Positions 17,709 to 26,514 of a stretch of DNA of 64,000 nt are shown here, one piece after another (position 1 is the first letter of the stretch; each line of letters opens with the position of its first letter). The notes under the pieces are model-generated. The model did not search any database. It worked only from the letters and a program-made list of their open reading frames with translations, and had not been told where the DNA came from. The DNA comes from Pseudomonas psychrophila (GTDB lineage: Bacteria > Pseudomonadota > Gammaproteobacteria > Pseudomonadales > Pseudomonadaceae), in the NCBI RefSeq assembly GCF_001043005.1, contig NZ_JYKZ01000013.1, forward strand, positions 62,001 through 126,000, given 5' to 3'. The position numbers and the translations under genes are program-made.

Positions 17709-19544
17709 ATGTGCGGAATTGTAGGCGCAGTCGCTGAACGCAATATCACGGCCATTCTGCTTGAAGGCCTGAAACGACTTGAATACCGTGGTTACGACAG
17801 TGCTGGTGTTGCTGTTTTCACCAACAATGGCACCCTGGAACGCATGCGCCGCAACGGTAAAGTTGCAGAACTTGAGCAAGCGCTGGCCGGTGAACCATTG
17901 GCAGGTCGTCTGGGCATTGCCCACACCCGCTGGGCAACTCACGGCGCGCCGTGCGAGCGTAACGCTCACCCGCATTTCTCCGGCTCCGATCTGGCCGTGG
18001 TGCACAACGGCATCATCGAAAACCATGAAGCCCTGCGCGAGCAACTCAAAGGCCTGGGTTACGTGTTCACCTCGGACACTGACACTGAAGTCATTGCTCA
18101 CTTGCTTGAGCACAAACTCAAAGCCAACCACGACCTGACCGCGGCTCTCAAAGCCACCGTTAAAGAGTTGCACGGTGCCTATGGTTTGGCCGTGATCAGC
18201 GCCAAACAGCCGGATCGTCTGGTTGCAGCCCGTAGCGGCAGCCCGCTGGTGATTGGTTTGGGTCTTGGGGAAAACTTCCTGGCATCCGACCAATTGGCAT
18301 TGCGCCAGGTAACTGACCGCTTCATGTACCTGGAAGAAGGCGACATCGCTGAAATCCATCGTGACAGTGTTCAGATCTGGGATGTCGATGGCCAAAGCGT
18401 TCAGCGCGAAACCGTTCAGTACAGTGATGGTGCTGAAGCCGCTGACAAAGGTGAATACCGCCACTACATGCTCAAGGAAATCCACGAACAGCCAGCCGTG
18501 GTGCAGCGCACCCTGGAAAACCGCTTGGGTCAGGACCACGTACTGGTTCAAGCCTTCGGTCCACAAGCTAAGGAATTGTTCGCCAAGGTTCGCAATGTTC
18601 AGATCGTAGCCTGTGGCACGAGCTATCACGCCGGCATGGTTGCGCGTTACTGGCTTGAAAGCCTGGCCGGTATTCCGTGCCAAGTCGAAGTGGCGAGCGA
18701 ATTCCGCTACCGCAAAGTCGTCGTTCAGCCAGACACCCTGTTTGTTTCGATCTCGCAGTCGGGCGAAACCGCAGACACTCTCGCCGCACTGCGAAATGCA
18801 AAAGAACTGGGCTTCCTTGGCAGTCTGGCGATTTGCAACGTGGGCATCAGCTCGCTGGTACGTGAGTCTGACCTGACGCTGCTGACCCAAGCCGGTCGTG
18901 AAATTGGCGTGGCTTCCACCAAAGCGTTCACCACCCAGCTTGTGGGCCTGTTGCTGCTGACCCTGTCCCTGGGCCAGGTTCGCGGCACCCTGGAAGCAGG
19001 CGTTGAAGCTCAGCTGGTTGAAGAGTTGCGTCGTTTGCCGGCACGTTTGGGCGAAGCCCTGGCGATGGATTCGATTATCGAAAAAGTGGCTGAATTGTTC
19101 GCCGACAAACACCACACCCTGTTCCTGGGCCGTGGTGCTCAATTCCCGGTGGCAATGGAAGGTGCACTCAAGCTCAAAGAGATTTCGTACATCCACGCTG
19201 AAGCGTATCCAGCGGGCGAGTTGAAGCACGGCCCTCTGGCGCTTGTGGATAACGACATGCCGGTAGTAACCGTTGCACCGAACAATGAATTGTTGGAAAA
19301 ACTGAAATCCAACCTTCAAGAAGTTCGTGCCCGTGGGGGTGAACTGATTGTGTTTGCTGATGAACAGGCAGGCATGACCAATGGGGAAGGCACCCATGTG
19401 ATCAACATGCCGCATATCCACGATGTGCTGGCGCCGATCCTCTACACCATCCCTCTGCAATTGCTGTCGTACTACGTAGCTGTGCTCAAAGGCACTGACG
19501 TAGACCAGCCACGTAACCTAGCTAAATCCGTCACCGTGGAATAA
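17709..19544 (+). CDS. glmS: glutamine-fructose-6-phosphate aminotransferase GlmS
   Basis: GlmS makes glucosamine-6-phosphate from fructose-6-phosphate and glutamine. The 611-residue protein begins MCGIVGAVAE, with the catalytic Cys exposed after Met removal. It has the glutaminase loop HTRWATHG and two SIS domains (SQSGETADT, GRGAQFPVAMEGALKLKEISYIHAE region) and ends in AKSVTVE. The RBS is AGGAG. A perfect DnaA box lies at 19244-19252. The 3' end is the conserved Tn7 target recognition region. Confidence 0.97.
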   Translation: MCGIVGAVAERNITAILLEGLKRLEYRGYDSAGVAVFTNNGTLERMRRNGKVAELEQALAGEPLAGRLGIAHTRWATHGAPCERNAHPHFSGSDLAVVHNGIIENHEALREQLKGLGYVFTSDTDTEVIAHLLEHKLKANHDLTAALKATVKELHGAYGLAVISAKQPDRLVAARSGSPLVIGLGLGENFLASDQLALRQVTDRFMYLEEGDIAEIHRDSVQIWDVDGQSVQRETVQYSDGAEAADKGEYRHYMLKEIHEQPAVVQRTLENRLGQDHVLVQAFGPQAKELFAKVRNVQIVACGTSYHAGMVARYWLESLAGIPCQVEVASEFRYRKVVVQPDTLFVSISQSGETADTLAALRNAKELGFLGSLAICNVGISSLVRESDLTLLTQAGREIGVASTKAFTTQLVGLLLLTLSLGQVRGTLEAGVEAQLVEELRRLPARLGEALAMDSIIEKVAELFADKHHTLFLGRGAQFPVAMEGALKLKEISYIHAEAYPAGELKHGPLALVDNDMPVVTVAPNNELLEKLKSNLQEVRARGGELIVFADEQAGMTNGEGTHVINMPHIHDVLAPILYTIPLQLLSYYVAVLKGTDVDQPRNLAKSVTVE

Positions 19545-19575
19545 ATCCTACCGCGACAGTGGGTATCATTTCTCT
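19496..19575 (+). other. attTn7 site (unoccupied)
   Basis: TnsD-type proteins recognise the last codons of glmS and direct Tn7 insertion about 25 bp past the stop. Here that point is near 19569, at the edge of a long palindrome. No Tn7-like ends or transposition genes follow, so the site appears empty. Confidence 0.6.
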
Positions 19576-19615
19576 AAATCCAGTAGTACTGGATTTAGAG
19601 AGTTAAAGCTGTCGC
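19553..19615 (+). terminator. nested palindrome downstream of glmS
   Basis: The inner element (19571-19601) is a 31-base perfect palindrome: 15-base arms around a single central G. It is flanked by an outer 7-bp repeat GCGACAG (19553-19559) / CTGTCGC (19609-19615). It probably ends the glmS transcript, but the usual T-tract is missing. Confidence 0.5.
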
Positions 19616-19753
19616 AGGAGCCAGCTCAGTCAGTCCTGCGGCTGCCTGCTTTTCACAACTTGACCATCCAACGGGCCGCTCAGGTACGCAAGGCCAGGCT
19701 CCCATCCTTTTGGGGGCCTGACGTCTTATGGACGAACACTGAGCACAAGGCGA

Positions 19754-20665
19754 TTACAGGTGGAAATGACCCGCCGCCTCCGGCTGGTAAAGCACTTTCC
19801 TGATCTCAATTCGGCGAGTCCGATCAGAAATTCGCCAGTCGATGGTATCCCCCTCCTGATAGCCCAGGATGGCGGCGCCGATGTCGGAAGACACGGAATG
19901 CCTCCCGGCGTTACTGTCCGCGTCTTCAGGGTAGACCAAGGCCACTTCGATCTCTTCGTCGTCCAGCTGCAGCAAAGCCCTGGAGTTCATCGTCACGACA
20001 TTGCACGCCACCTGTTGTGGCTTGACGACAATGGCTCGCTCAAGCTCATGTTCGAGTTCAACAACAGCCGGGCCTTGCTCGAGTGCGATGAGACTCTCGA
20101 GCCTGGCCTTGTCGATTTCAGTGATGTAGATCCTGGTGGAGTCGTCAACGGCACCTTCGCGCAAGAGTTGGAGATAGCGCCCTGCTGTCATCGAAAATGA
20201 CTTCAATGTCGGTGTTTCGCTCTCAAGCACAAAGCCGCTGCGCAGAAAGGCTTTCAGCGAGCGTGCGTTGTCAGGGTGGATCTTGGCGATGAGTTTCTTT
20301 GCCCGCATGTCGAGAAAGGCCAGTTTCATGCCTTCGCGGATCGTGCGAGCGCCAAGATTTCGGCCCCATTTGTCGCTGTTTCCGATGACCAGGACTATCT
20401 CGCAATTTGAGCCGGTCTTGATTAGACGGACAAAGCCCACCGGAGCGTCATGCCGGTCATAGGCCATGAAGAATCGGCCGCCCTGGTTGAATAGATGGGT
20501 CAGGATCGGCAATTGAGTTCGATCGATCACTTGCTCGATGGAGCGGGAGACGTGACGCGAATCGCTCAGATAGCAGGTGACGCGCTCATCCTCCAACCAG
20601 TCCATCAGCGTCAGCGCGTGCGCCCGAGTAATTTCAGGGCACAGCGAAATGAAAGGCTTGTTCAT
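19754..20665 (-). CDS. fusion of a GNAT acetyltransferase and an Rnk-like (GreA/B C-terminal fold) domain
   Basis: The N-terminal ~185 residues are a GNAT acetyltransferase, with the acetyl-CoA region KWGRNLGARTIREGMKLAF and NARSLKAFLRSGF. The C-terminal ~120 residues match Rnk, regulator of nucleoside diphosphate kinase, which binds RNA polymerase through a GreA-like fold. Diagnostic parts are NVVTMNSRALLQLDDEE, LVYPED, IGAAILGYQEGDTIDW and YQPEAAGHFHL. Initiation is uncertain: the chosen start gives MNKPFISLCPEIT, while in-frame ATGs upstream extend to 20716. Acetylation target and substrate are unknown. Confidence 0.8.
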   Translation of the reverse strand: MNKPFISLCPEITRAHALTLMDWLEDERVTCYLSDSRHVSRSIEQVIDRTQLPILTHLFNQGGRFFMAYDRHDAPVGFVRLIKTGSNCEIVLVIGNSDKWGRNLGARTIREGMKLAFLDMRAKKLIAKIHPDNARSLKAFLRSGFVLESETPTLKSFSMTAGRYLQLLREGAVDDSTRIYITEIDKARLESLIALEQGPAVVELEHELERAIVVKPQQVACNVVTMNSRALLQLDDEEIEVALVYPEDADSNAGRHSVSSDIGAAILGYQEGDTIDWRISDRTRRIEIRKVLYQPEAAGHFHL

Positions 20666-20995
20666 CTTAACCACACTTATTTGTAAAAGTTGGAAGCCCT
20701 TCATGGTTATGGTCATGACGGTTCTTTCGGCAACCGGCTATTTTAAGACATAACGCGGGTAAAGCCGAACCCGAACCCGTTGAACGCTCAAGCCTTGATG
20801 AGGCCGACTGTCAATCACAATGATCAGCGATGCATCGTTGTGTCCTTTAATCCCCCCCAGAGACTCATCAAATGTATGTGGATGTCTTGTCATTACTGGG
20901 TGCAACAGTTCTAATTCTCAGGATTCACACCCACTCGACCCGCGCTGCGGGTCGAATTGTTTCTGGCCTGTGGATAACCTCAGCAAGGAGGCGGC
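20666..20995. other. 330-bp intergenic region between divergent GNAT-Rnk and LysR genes
   Basis: No gene is supported here. It holds a perfect 9-bp hairpin with a three-base loop (TCGACCCGC 20935-20943 / GCGGGTCGA 20947-20955) followed by ATTGTTTC. It also holds a perfect minus-strand DnaA box at 20969-20977 and the GGAGG ribosome-binding site of the LysR gene. Promoters for both flanking genes must lie here, but I could not place them confidently. Confidence 0.5.
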
Positions 20996-21910
20996 ATGCT
21001 GTACACCAATGCTCTGAGACAATTGGATATGCAGGATATTTCGATTGTTTTGTTGTTGATCGAAAACCGCAGCGCCAAGCGGGTTTCAGAAATCTTGAAT
21101 CTCAGTCAGTCGAGTATCAGTTACAGCCTGAAAAAACTCAGACACTGTTTCGACGACAAACTGTTCGAAAGCAGTGAGGGCGCCATGCAGCCGACGGCGC
21201 GAGTGCTGGCCATGAAGCCTTATCTGCAAAGCATCATGCAGTGCATTAACCAATGCGCCAAAGAGGGGGCCGAGCAGAGCGGCGCGCCGCGTCAGTGGAA
21301 CATCACGGCCCCGGAATACTTTGAAATCCTGATGTTGCCCACGCTGTTGCAGCAAGCACGTTCAACCGGGCACAACTGGTCGTTGAGCGTGAGCCGTTTG
21401 GGCAGGGATCTGCCGATCAACGACATGTTGTCCTCGGATATCGACGTGTGCTTTGGCTTCGGCCCCGGGTATCACCAGCGCCATCCGTTGTTGGGGTACC
21501 GCAGCCTCAATGAAGATTCTTTTGTGTGTTTGTCCAGCGTGCCAAAACACCAACCGAAAACCGCTTTGGGTATCGATGAGTTTTGTGAAACACCACAGGT
21601 ATTCCCGACACCGTGGTTATCGGAAAAAAACATGGTGGATGGCTGGTTGGAAAAACAGTCGCGCAGGAGAAATATTTTTACCCGTGCCAATTCCTATCAC
21701 GCGGGAGTCACTATTTTATTGGCCGTGCCCGCGCTGATCGTGATTCCGAAAAAAATAGTTGCGACGTTAAATGTACCGCCAAAAATTAAAGTTCTCGAAC
21801 CGCCAGCAGGCTTTCCAACCTTTACTCTGGACATGATCTGGAGCCGTGAAAGAAATATCCACAGCGACTTTCATCAGTTGGAAGCGTTGATTGAAAAAAT
21901 AAAAATATAA
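20996..21910 (+). CDS. LysR-family transcriptional regulator
   Basis: This 304-residue protein has an N-terminal winged helix (NRSAKRVSEILNLSQSSISYSLKKLRHCFDD, about residues 22-52) and a LysR-type effector domain. ATG 20996 follows AAGGAGG with good spacing. The gene lies 103 bp upstream of the serine hydrolase on the same strand, so it may control it. The C-terminal half is more AT-rich than neighbouring genes. Ligand unknown. Confidence 0.88.
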   Translation: MLYTNALRQLDMQDISIVLLLIENRSAKRVSEILNLSQSSISYSLKKLRHCFDDKLFESSEGAMQPTARVLAMKPYLQSIMQCINQCAKEGAEQSGAPRQWNITAPEYFEILMLPTLLQQARSTGHNWSLSVSRLGRDLPINDMLSSDIDVCFGFGPGYHQRHPLLGYRSLNEDSFVCLSSVPKHQPKTALGIDEFCETPQVFPTPWLSEKNMVDGWLEKQSRRRNIFTRANSYHAGVTILLAVPALIVIPKKIVATLNVPPKIKVLEPPAGFPTFTLDMIWSRERNIHSDFHQLEALIEKIKI

Positions 21911-22013
21911 ATTACAGCTCTGCAGTTCAACCTGTGTGAGCTGTGGTGGGCTATACCTTCCCACTGTTAAATCGCAAGGTGGTGTGCGGCCTTGAACTGA
22001 AAAGGAATATTCG

Positions 22014-23348
22014 ATGTTTAAACAATTTTTCAAACCCGTGCGCACCAGCGCGTTTTTTTTACTTTCATGCCTGGCAGCTTCAGTTGCCTGTGCAGGCGAT
22101 AAAACCAGTTACCCCGATGCTTCCGCCAGCGATCCGGCAAAGATGGGCTGGATGATCGGCGCACCGCCACCCCCTGATCGCATCGTACGTTTTGCCGATG
22201 GCAGTTACTTCCAGTTTCCGGCCATGCGCTGGAGTGTTTCAAATTTTCGCCAATTGATGCCCACCACCAATGTTTCCCGTGGCTTGGGTGATCCCGTTCC
22301 GCTGGCCAGCGCCTTGCGTACGGATATCGACGGTTTGACCTTTGTACCATTGGGCAGCAAGCAACCGATGACATGGGAGCAATCCTTGGCCGCGAACTAC
22401 ACCGACGGCATCGTTGTATTACATCGCGGAAAAATTGTGTACGAGCGCTATTTTGGCGTCCTGAACCCTGAAGGCCAGCACGCCGCAATGTCGATGACCA
22501 AGTCGGTGGTTGGCACCATGGGCGCGATGCTGGTGGCTGATGGCACACTGGATGCCAATAAGAAAATCGCAGCGTATGTGCCGGAGTTGGCCTCGTCGGC
22601 TTTTGGCAATGCCACCTTGCGTCAGGTGCTGGACATGACCACGGGGCTCAAATACAGCGAAGATTATGCCGATCCCAATGCCGAAGTCTGGAAGCACGCA
22701 CAGGCCGGTAACCCGCTGCCTAAACCCAAGGATTACACCGGCCCGCAAACCTATATGGAGTATTTACAGACGGTTCAGCCTGAAGGTGAGCACGGTGAGG
22801 CCTTCGCCTATAAAACAGTGAATACCGATGTACTGGGCTGGGTGATTGCGAGGGTGACCGGCAAGAATGTTGCGCAATTATTGTCCGAAAAAATCTGGCA
22901 GCGCATCGGTGCTGAACAAGCGGCTTATTTTACCGTCGATTCAATCGGTACTCCGTTCGCAGGCGGCGGTCTGAATACCGGACTACGGGACATGGCCCGG
23001 TTCGGCGAGATGATCCGCAACAACGGTCAGTATCTTGGGCAGCAAATCGTACCCAAAGCGGTCGTCGATGATATCCGTGCCGGTGGTGATAAAGCGGCCT
23101 TTGCCAAGGCCGGTTATGACCTGCTCAAGGGCAGCAGCTATCGCAACATGTGGTGGGTAACGCACAACACCGACGGCGCCTTTATGGCTCGCGGTGTTTA
23201 TGGTCAGCGTACCTACATCGACCCGAAAGCCGAGATGGTGATCGTGCGCTATGCCTCCAATCCGATTGCCAGTAACTCCGCAAACGATCCGGTCACCATT
23301 CCGGCATTCGAAGCGCTTGCCAAACAGTTGATTGCTCACCCCGAGTGA
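22014..23348 (+). CDS. exported serine hydrolase of the beta-lactamase/penicillin-binding fold (NylB/EstB-like)
   Basis: This 444-residue protein has an N-terminal signal peptide (hydrophobic residues 13-27; both an ACA-G cleavage site and an LLSC lipobox-like sequence are visible). The catalytic S-x-x-K motif is S160-M-T-K163. A tyrosine motif follows later, in FAYKTVNTDVLGW. The family includes 6-aminohexanoate-dimer hydrolases and class C-like esterases. Substrate cannot be inferred. Upstream is the LysR gene and downstream is a clear terminator. Confidence 0.85.
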   Translation: MFKQFFKPVRTSAFFLLSCLAASVACAGDKTSYPDASASDPAKMGWMIGAPPPPDRIVRFADGSYFQFPAMRWSVSNFRQLMPTTNVSRGLGDPVPLASALRTDIDGLTFVPLGSKQPMTWEQSLAANYTDGIVVLHRGKIVYERYFGVLNPEGQHAAMSMTKSVVGTMGAMLVADGTLDANKKIAAYVPELASSAFGNATLRQVLDMTTGLKYSEDYADPNAEVWKHAQAGNPLPKPKDYTGPQTYMEYLQTVQPEGEHGEAFAYKTVNTDVLGWVIARVTGKNVAQLLSEKIWQRIGAEQAAYFTVDSIGTPFAGGGLNTGLRDMARFGEMIRNNGQYLGQQIVPKAVVDDIRAGGDKAAFAKAGYDLLKGSSYRNMWWVTHNTDGAFMARGVYGQRTYIDPKAEMVIVRYASNPIASNSANDPVTIPAFEALAKQLIAHPE

Positions 23349-23358
23349 TTGCACTGAC

Positions 23359-23405
23359 GGGGTGAGGGAGCAGGTTTGCTCTCGTTCACCTCACCCCTGT
23401 TTTTG
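23359..23405 (+). terminator. terminator after the serine hydrolase gene
   Basis: GGGGTGAGG (23359-23367) pairs with CCTCACCCC (23389-23397), followed by TGTTTTT. It begins 11 bp after the stop codon. A fragment of a GCTCCCAC-type REP follows at about 23424-23450. Confidence 0.75.
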
Positions 23406-23554
23406 GATACACCGGGTTGCCTGCATCGCGGGTAAGTCCGGCTCCCACAGGATTTGCGCGCTCTATCCAGCAAAGATGAAGAATGCGTAAGCTGGACAAA
23501 AGTTTCATCATTTCTGCGATATCGTTACTAGATATTTCATAAGTGAGAATGTCC

Positions 23555-25489
23555 ATGCGCGTCGATTTAGATGCCGAGGAGGGTGGCCTTGAGTCTCTAC
23601 CTCGATTTCAAAGCGCCGGCGTTCAGGCTCGTCAGCTTTATCGGTCAGGGTTTTTACTGGCTGCTTTAGCGATCATGGCCTGGGCGCTGGCGTTTTTTAT
23701 TGGTCTGTTTTCGTCGCAGTCGCTGTGGCCTGTACTACTGGGTAACAACGCAGCAGCCATGCTGGTGCTGGCGGCAGGGGCTCAATCGGCCTACTGGGTT
23801 GCGAGTTGGCGCCAGGCTGCCCTCCACACGGTCCCAGATGTGACCGAGCAGGTACCGGATCTACAAATGAGCGGTATCGACCGCTTGAGCCAACGATTTA
23901 CTGCCGGGATGCAACATGTGCTGGCCACTATCGGTGCGCCTGTCTTATGGCTCGCCGGGCTGGGCGCCACGGCCTGGTGGAGTGTGCAGCACACCTGGAA
24001 CATGGCACTGCCGGGTGTGGCGTTGGGTACCTGGGGCAGCATCGGTGCAGGCGTTGCGGTTCTAATGGCGTTTGCGTTGCTTGTGTTCGAGCGGTATCTG
24101 GCGCAGCAACTGCCCGCTCAATGGCCTGAAGCCCGTTGGCTGGCACCGCTGGTTCGCGTGCCCATCCTGACGTTATTACTGAGCGCCTTATGCCTGTTAT
24201 TCAGTAGCGACGATGCGTTATGGCCATCCCGTTTAGCCGTATTGACAGGACTGTTGCCGGCGGCGGTGGCCATTGAGTACGTCTTGCGTGCTGTGGCGGC
24301 GCTGTTCAGTCCGCGTCGCGACACGTTTGAACCCCGCATGATTGCGCAAAGCTTTGTCGCGGGCATGTTGCGTTGGCCCCCTCAGCCATTATTGGCGCTG
24401 CAACTCGAACTGCATAACCGCTTTGGCATCGATCTGCGCCAGATCTGGGCGTTTACGTACATGCGTAAAGCGTTCTTCCCGGTGCTGGCGGTGGTTATCG
24501 TGACCGGCTGGGCACTGAGCGGTGTGAACGAAATCCCGCTGCAAGGTCGCGGCATTTATGAGCGCTTCGGTGAACCGGTCGACGTGTTGGGGCCGGGTTT
24601 GCACGCAGGTTTGCCGTGGCCTTTGGGGCGGGTGTTGACGGTCGAAAATGGTGGGGTACATGAACTGGCGACTAGCACCGAATCGTCGTCCGATCCGTTG
24701 CTCACGCCTGCTGATGGCTTGCCTCCACTTAGCGCCAATCGGTTGTGGGACGCCACCCATGTGAACGACAAGTCCCAGGTGATTGCCAGCGACAGTGGCG
24801 ACAAGCAGGGCTTTCAGATCGTCAACATGGACGTCCGTTTTGTGTACCGCATTGGGCTGAGCGACCATGCCGCCATTGCGGCTACTTACCACAGCAATGA
24901 TGTACCCACGCTGATCCGCAGTACCGCGAGCCGCATTCTGGTACACGACTTTGCCTCGCGTACGCTCGATGGTGTGCTCGGTGAGCAGCGCAGTGCGTTG
25001 GCCGATGATATCGGTCGTGCCGTTCAAGCCGATCTGGATTCCCTCGACAGCGGCGTCGAAATTCTCGCCACTGTGGTCGAAGCCATCCATCCCCCGGCCG
25101 GTGCAGCCAATGCCTATCACGGTGTCCAGGCTGCACAAATCAGTGCCCAGGCCCTGATTGCCCGGGAGCGGGGGGCGGCGAGCGAGCAAAGCAACGTCGC
25201 GCAATTACAGGCCAGCATCTTGCTGGACCAGGCCCATGCGCTGGCGCGTGAAGTAAACGCCACCGCACAGACGGCTGACCTGCGCTTTGGCGCCGAACAA
25301 AAAGCCTACGCCAGCGCCGGCCATGCGTTCCTGCTGGAGCAGTACTTGAGCCAATTAAGCCTGGGGCTGAACAACGCCAAATTGCTGATCCTCGACCATC
25401 GCCTCGGGGGCAGCAGCACGCCGACCCTCGATCTGCGTTCTTTCACGCTGCCGGCCGATCCTGTCGCGCCGCGTAAAGTTGCTCAGTAA
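23555..25489 (+). CDS. polytopic SPFH-domain protein (HflK-like), first gene of a metal-ATPase operon
   Basis: This is a large HflK-like protein of about 644 residues. The N-terminal ~310 residues hold several hydrophobic segments (near residues 30-50, 60-80, 125-150, 155-180, 200-215, 225-250), and one more precedes the SPFH domain near residue 310. The SPFH part begins NEIPLQGRGIYERFGEPVDVLGPGLH and ends in an Ala/Glu-rich coiled coil with the HflK-type ISAQALIARERGAASEQS region. Normal HflK has only one membrane helix. GTG 23543 and ATG 23549 are alternative starts; ATG 23555 has GTGAG seven bases upstream. Function inferred only from family: membrane scaffold or protease modulator. Confidence 0.8.
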   Translation: MRVDLDAEEGGLESLPRFQSAGVQARQLYRSGFLLAALAIMAWALAFFIGLFSSQSLWPVLLGNNAAAMLVLAAGAQSAYWVASWRQAALHTVPDVTEQVPDLQMSGIDRLSQRFTAGMQHVLATIGAPVLWLAGLGATAWWSVQHTWNMALPGVALGTWGSIGAGVAVLMAFALLVFERYLAQQLPAQWPEARWLAPLVRVPILTLLLSALCLLFSSDDALWPSRLAVLTGLLPAAVAIEYVLRAVAALFSPRRDTFEPRMIAQSFVAGMLRWPPQPLLALQLELHNRFGIDLRQIWAFTYMRKAFFPVLAVVIVTGWALSGVNEIPLQGRGIYERFGEPVDVLGPGLHAGLPWPLGRVLTVENGGVHELATSTESSSDPLLTPADGLPPLSANRLWDATHVNDKSQVIASDSGDKQGFQIVNMDVRFVYRIGLSDHAAIAATYHSNDVPTLIRSTASRILVHDFASRTLDGVLGEQRSALADDIGRAVQADLDSLDSGVEILATVVEAIHPPAGAANAYHGVQAAQISAQALIARERGAASEQSNVAQLQASILLDQAHALAREVNATAQTADLRFGAEQKAYASAGHAFLLEQYLSQLSLGLNNAKLLILDHRLGGSSTPTLDLRSFTLPADPVAPRKVAQ

Positions 25490-25500
25490 GGAGCTTTCTT

Positions 25501-26514
25501 GTGTCTCAATCTCATGATCACAACGGCCATCATCATGGCTGTGCACACCACGGCCATCACCATCATGGCGACGCCCACGAGCCGAGCCCGTTCCCGTGGA
25601 GACGCATGGGTTGGGCGGCGCTGCTGGTGCTGTTCGCCATGGCCGCTGCAAGCCTGGTGCAAGTACGTTCTGGCGAAGCCACGGTCATCACCCGCTTTGG
25701 CAACCCGGCCCGGGTGCTGCTGGAACCGGGTTTGGGTTGGCGCTGGCCGGCACCGTTTGAAGTCAGCGTGCCGGTAGACTTGCGTCTGCGCACCACGTCC
25801 AGTGGCCTGCAAGACGTGGGCACCCGCGACGGTTTGCGGATTATTGTGCAAGCCTACGTGGCCTGGCAGGTACAACCTGATGCCGAGAATGTGCAGCGCT
25901 TCATGCGTGCCGTGCAAAATCAGCCGGACGAAGCGGCCCGGCAGATTCGCACTTTTGTCGGCTCTGCACTGGAAACCACAACCGCTAGCTTTGATCTTTC
26001 AAGCCTGGTGAATACGGATGCCAGTAAGGTCAAGATTGCCGATTTTGAAGCGCAATTGCGCCAGCAGATCGAACAGCAGCTGCTCAGCACTTATGGGGTA
26101 CGCGTGCTGCAAGTAGGCGTGGAGCGGCTGACATTGCCGTCGGTCACGCTCACGGCCACGGTCGATCGCATGCGTGCCGAACGCGAAACAATTGCCACTG
26201 AGCGCACCGCTGTGGGCAAACGCGAAGCAGCGCAAATTCGTTCAGCAGCCGAGCGCGATGCGCGAATTCTCCAGGCCGATGCCGGCATCAAAGCTGCTGA
26301 CATTGAAGCCCAATCCCGGGTCGAAGCCGCTCAGATTTACGGCCGGGCCTATGCCAGTTCGCCTGAGCTGTACAACGAACTGCGCTCCCTCGATACGCTG
26401 GGCACGATGGTCAATCCGGGCACTAAAATTATTCTGCGCACCGATGCCGCACCGTTTCGAGTATTGGTAGACGGGCCACCCAAGCTGGATACCAAGACTG
26501 GATCACAGCAATGA
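25501..26514 (+). CDS. SPFH-domain protein (HflC-like) with histidine-rich N-terminal tail
   Basis: This 337-residue protein begins with 26 residues containing 12 histidines and a cysteine. A charged stretch (PWRR), one membrane helix (MGWAALLVLFAMAAASLV) and an HflC-like SPFH domain (VRSGEATVITRFGNPARVLLEPGLGWRWP) follow. HflC-type proteins have a cytoplasmic N-terminus and a periplasmic body. The arginines before the helix fit this, which puts the His tail in the cytoplasm. The start is GTG 25501, behind AAGGAG. The tail probably binds Zn, Ni, Co or similar ions. The stop overlaps the next start (ATGA). Confidence 0.85.
   Translation: MSQSHDHNGHHHGCAHHGHHHHGDAHEPSPFPWRRMGWAALLVLFAMAAASLVQVRSGEATVITRFGNPARVLLEPGLGWRWPAPFEVSVPVDLRLRTTSSGLQDVGTRDGLRIIVQAYVAWQVQPDAENVQRFMRAVQNQPDEAARQIRTFVGSALETTTASFDLSSLVNTDASKVKIADFEAQLRQQIEQQLLSTYGVRVLQVGVERLTLPSVTLTATVDRMRAERETIATERTAVGKREAAQIRSAAERDARILQADAGIKAADIEAQSRVEAAQIYGRAYASSPELYNELRSLDTLGTMVNPGTKIILRTDAAPFRVLVDGPPKLDTKTGSQQ

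Noticed and set aside
19545..19753. Tn7-like island downstream of glmS
   Set aside because: The next gene is an ordinary chromosomal GNAT-Rnk gene, and no Tn7 ends, tns genes or cargo are seen.
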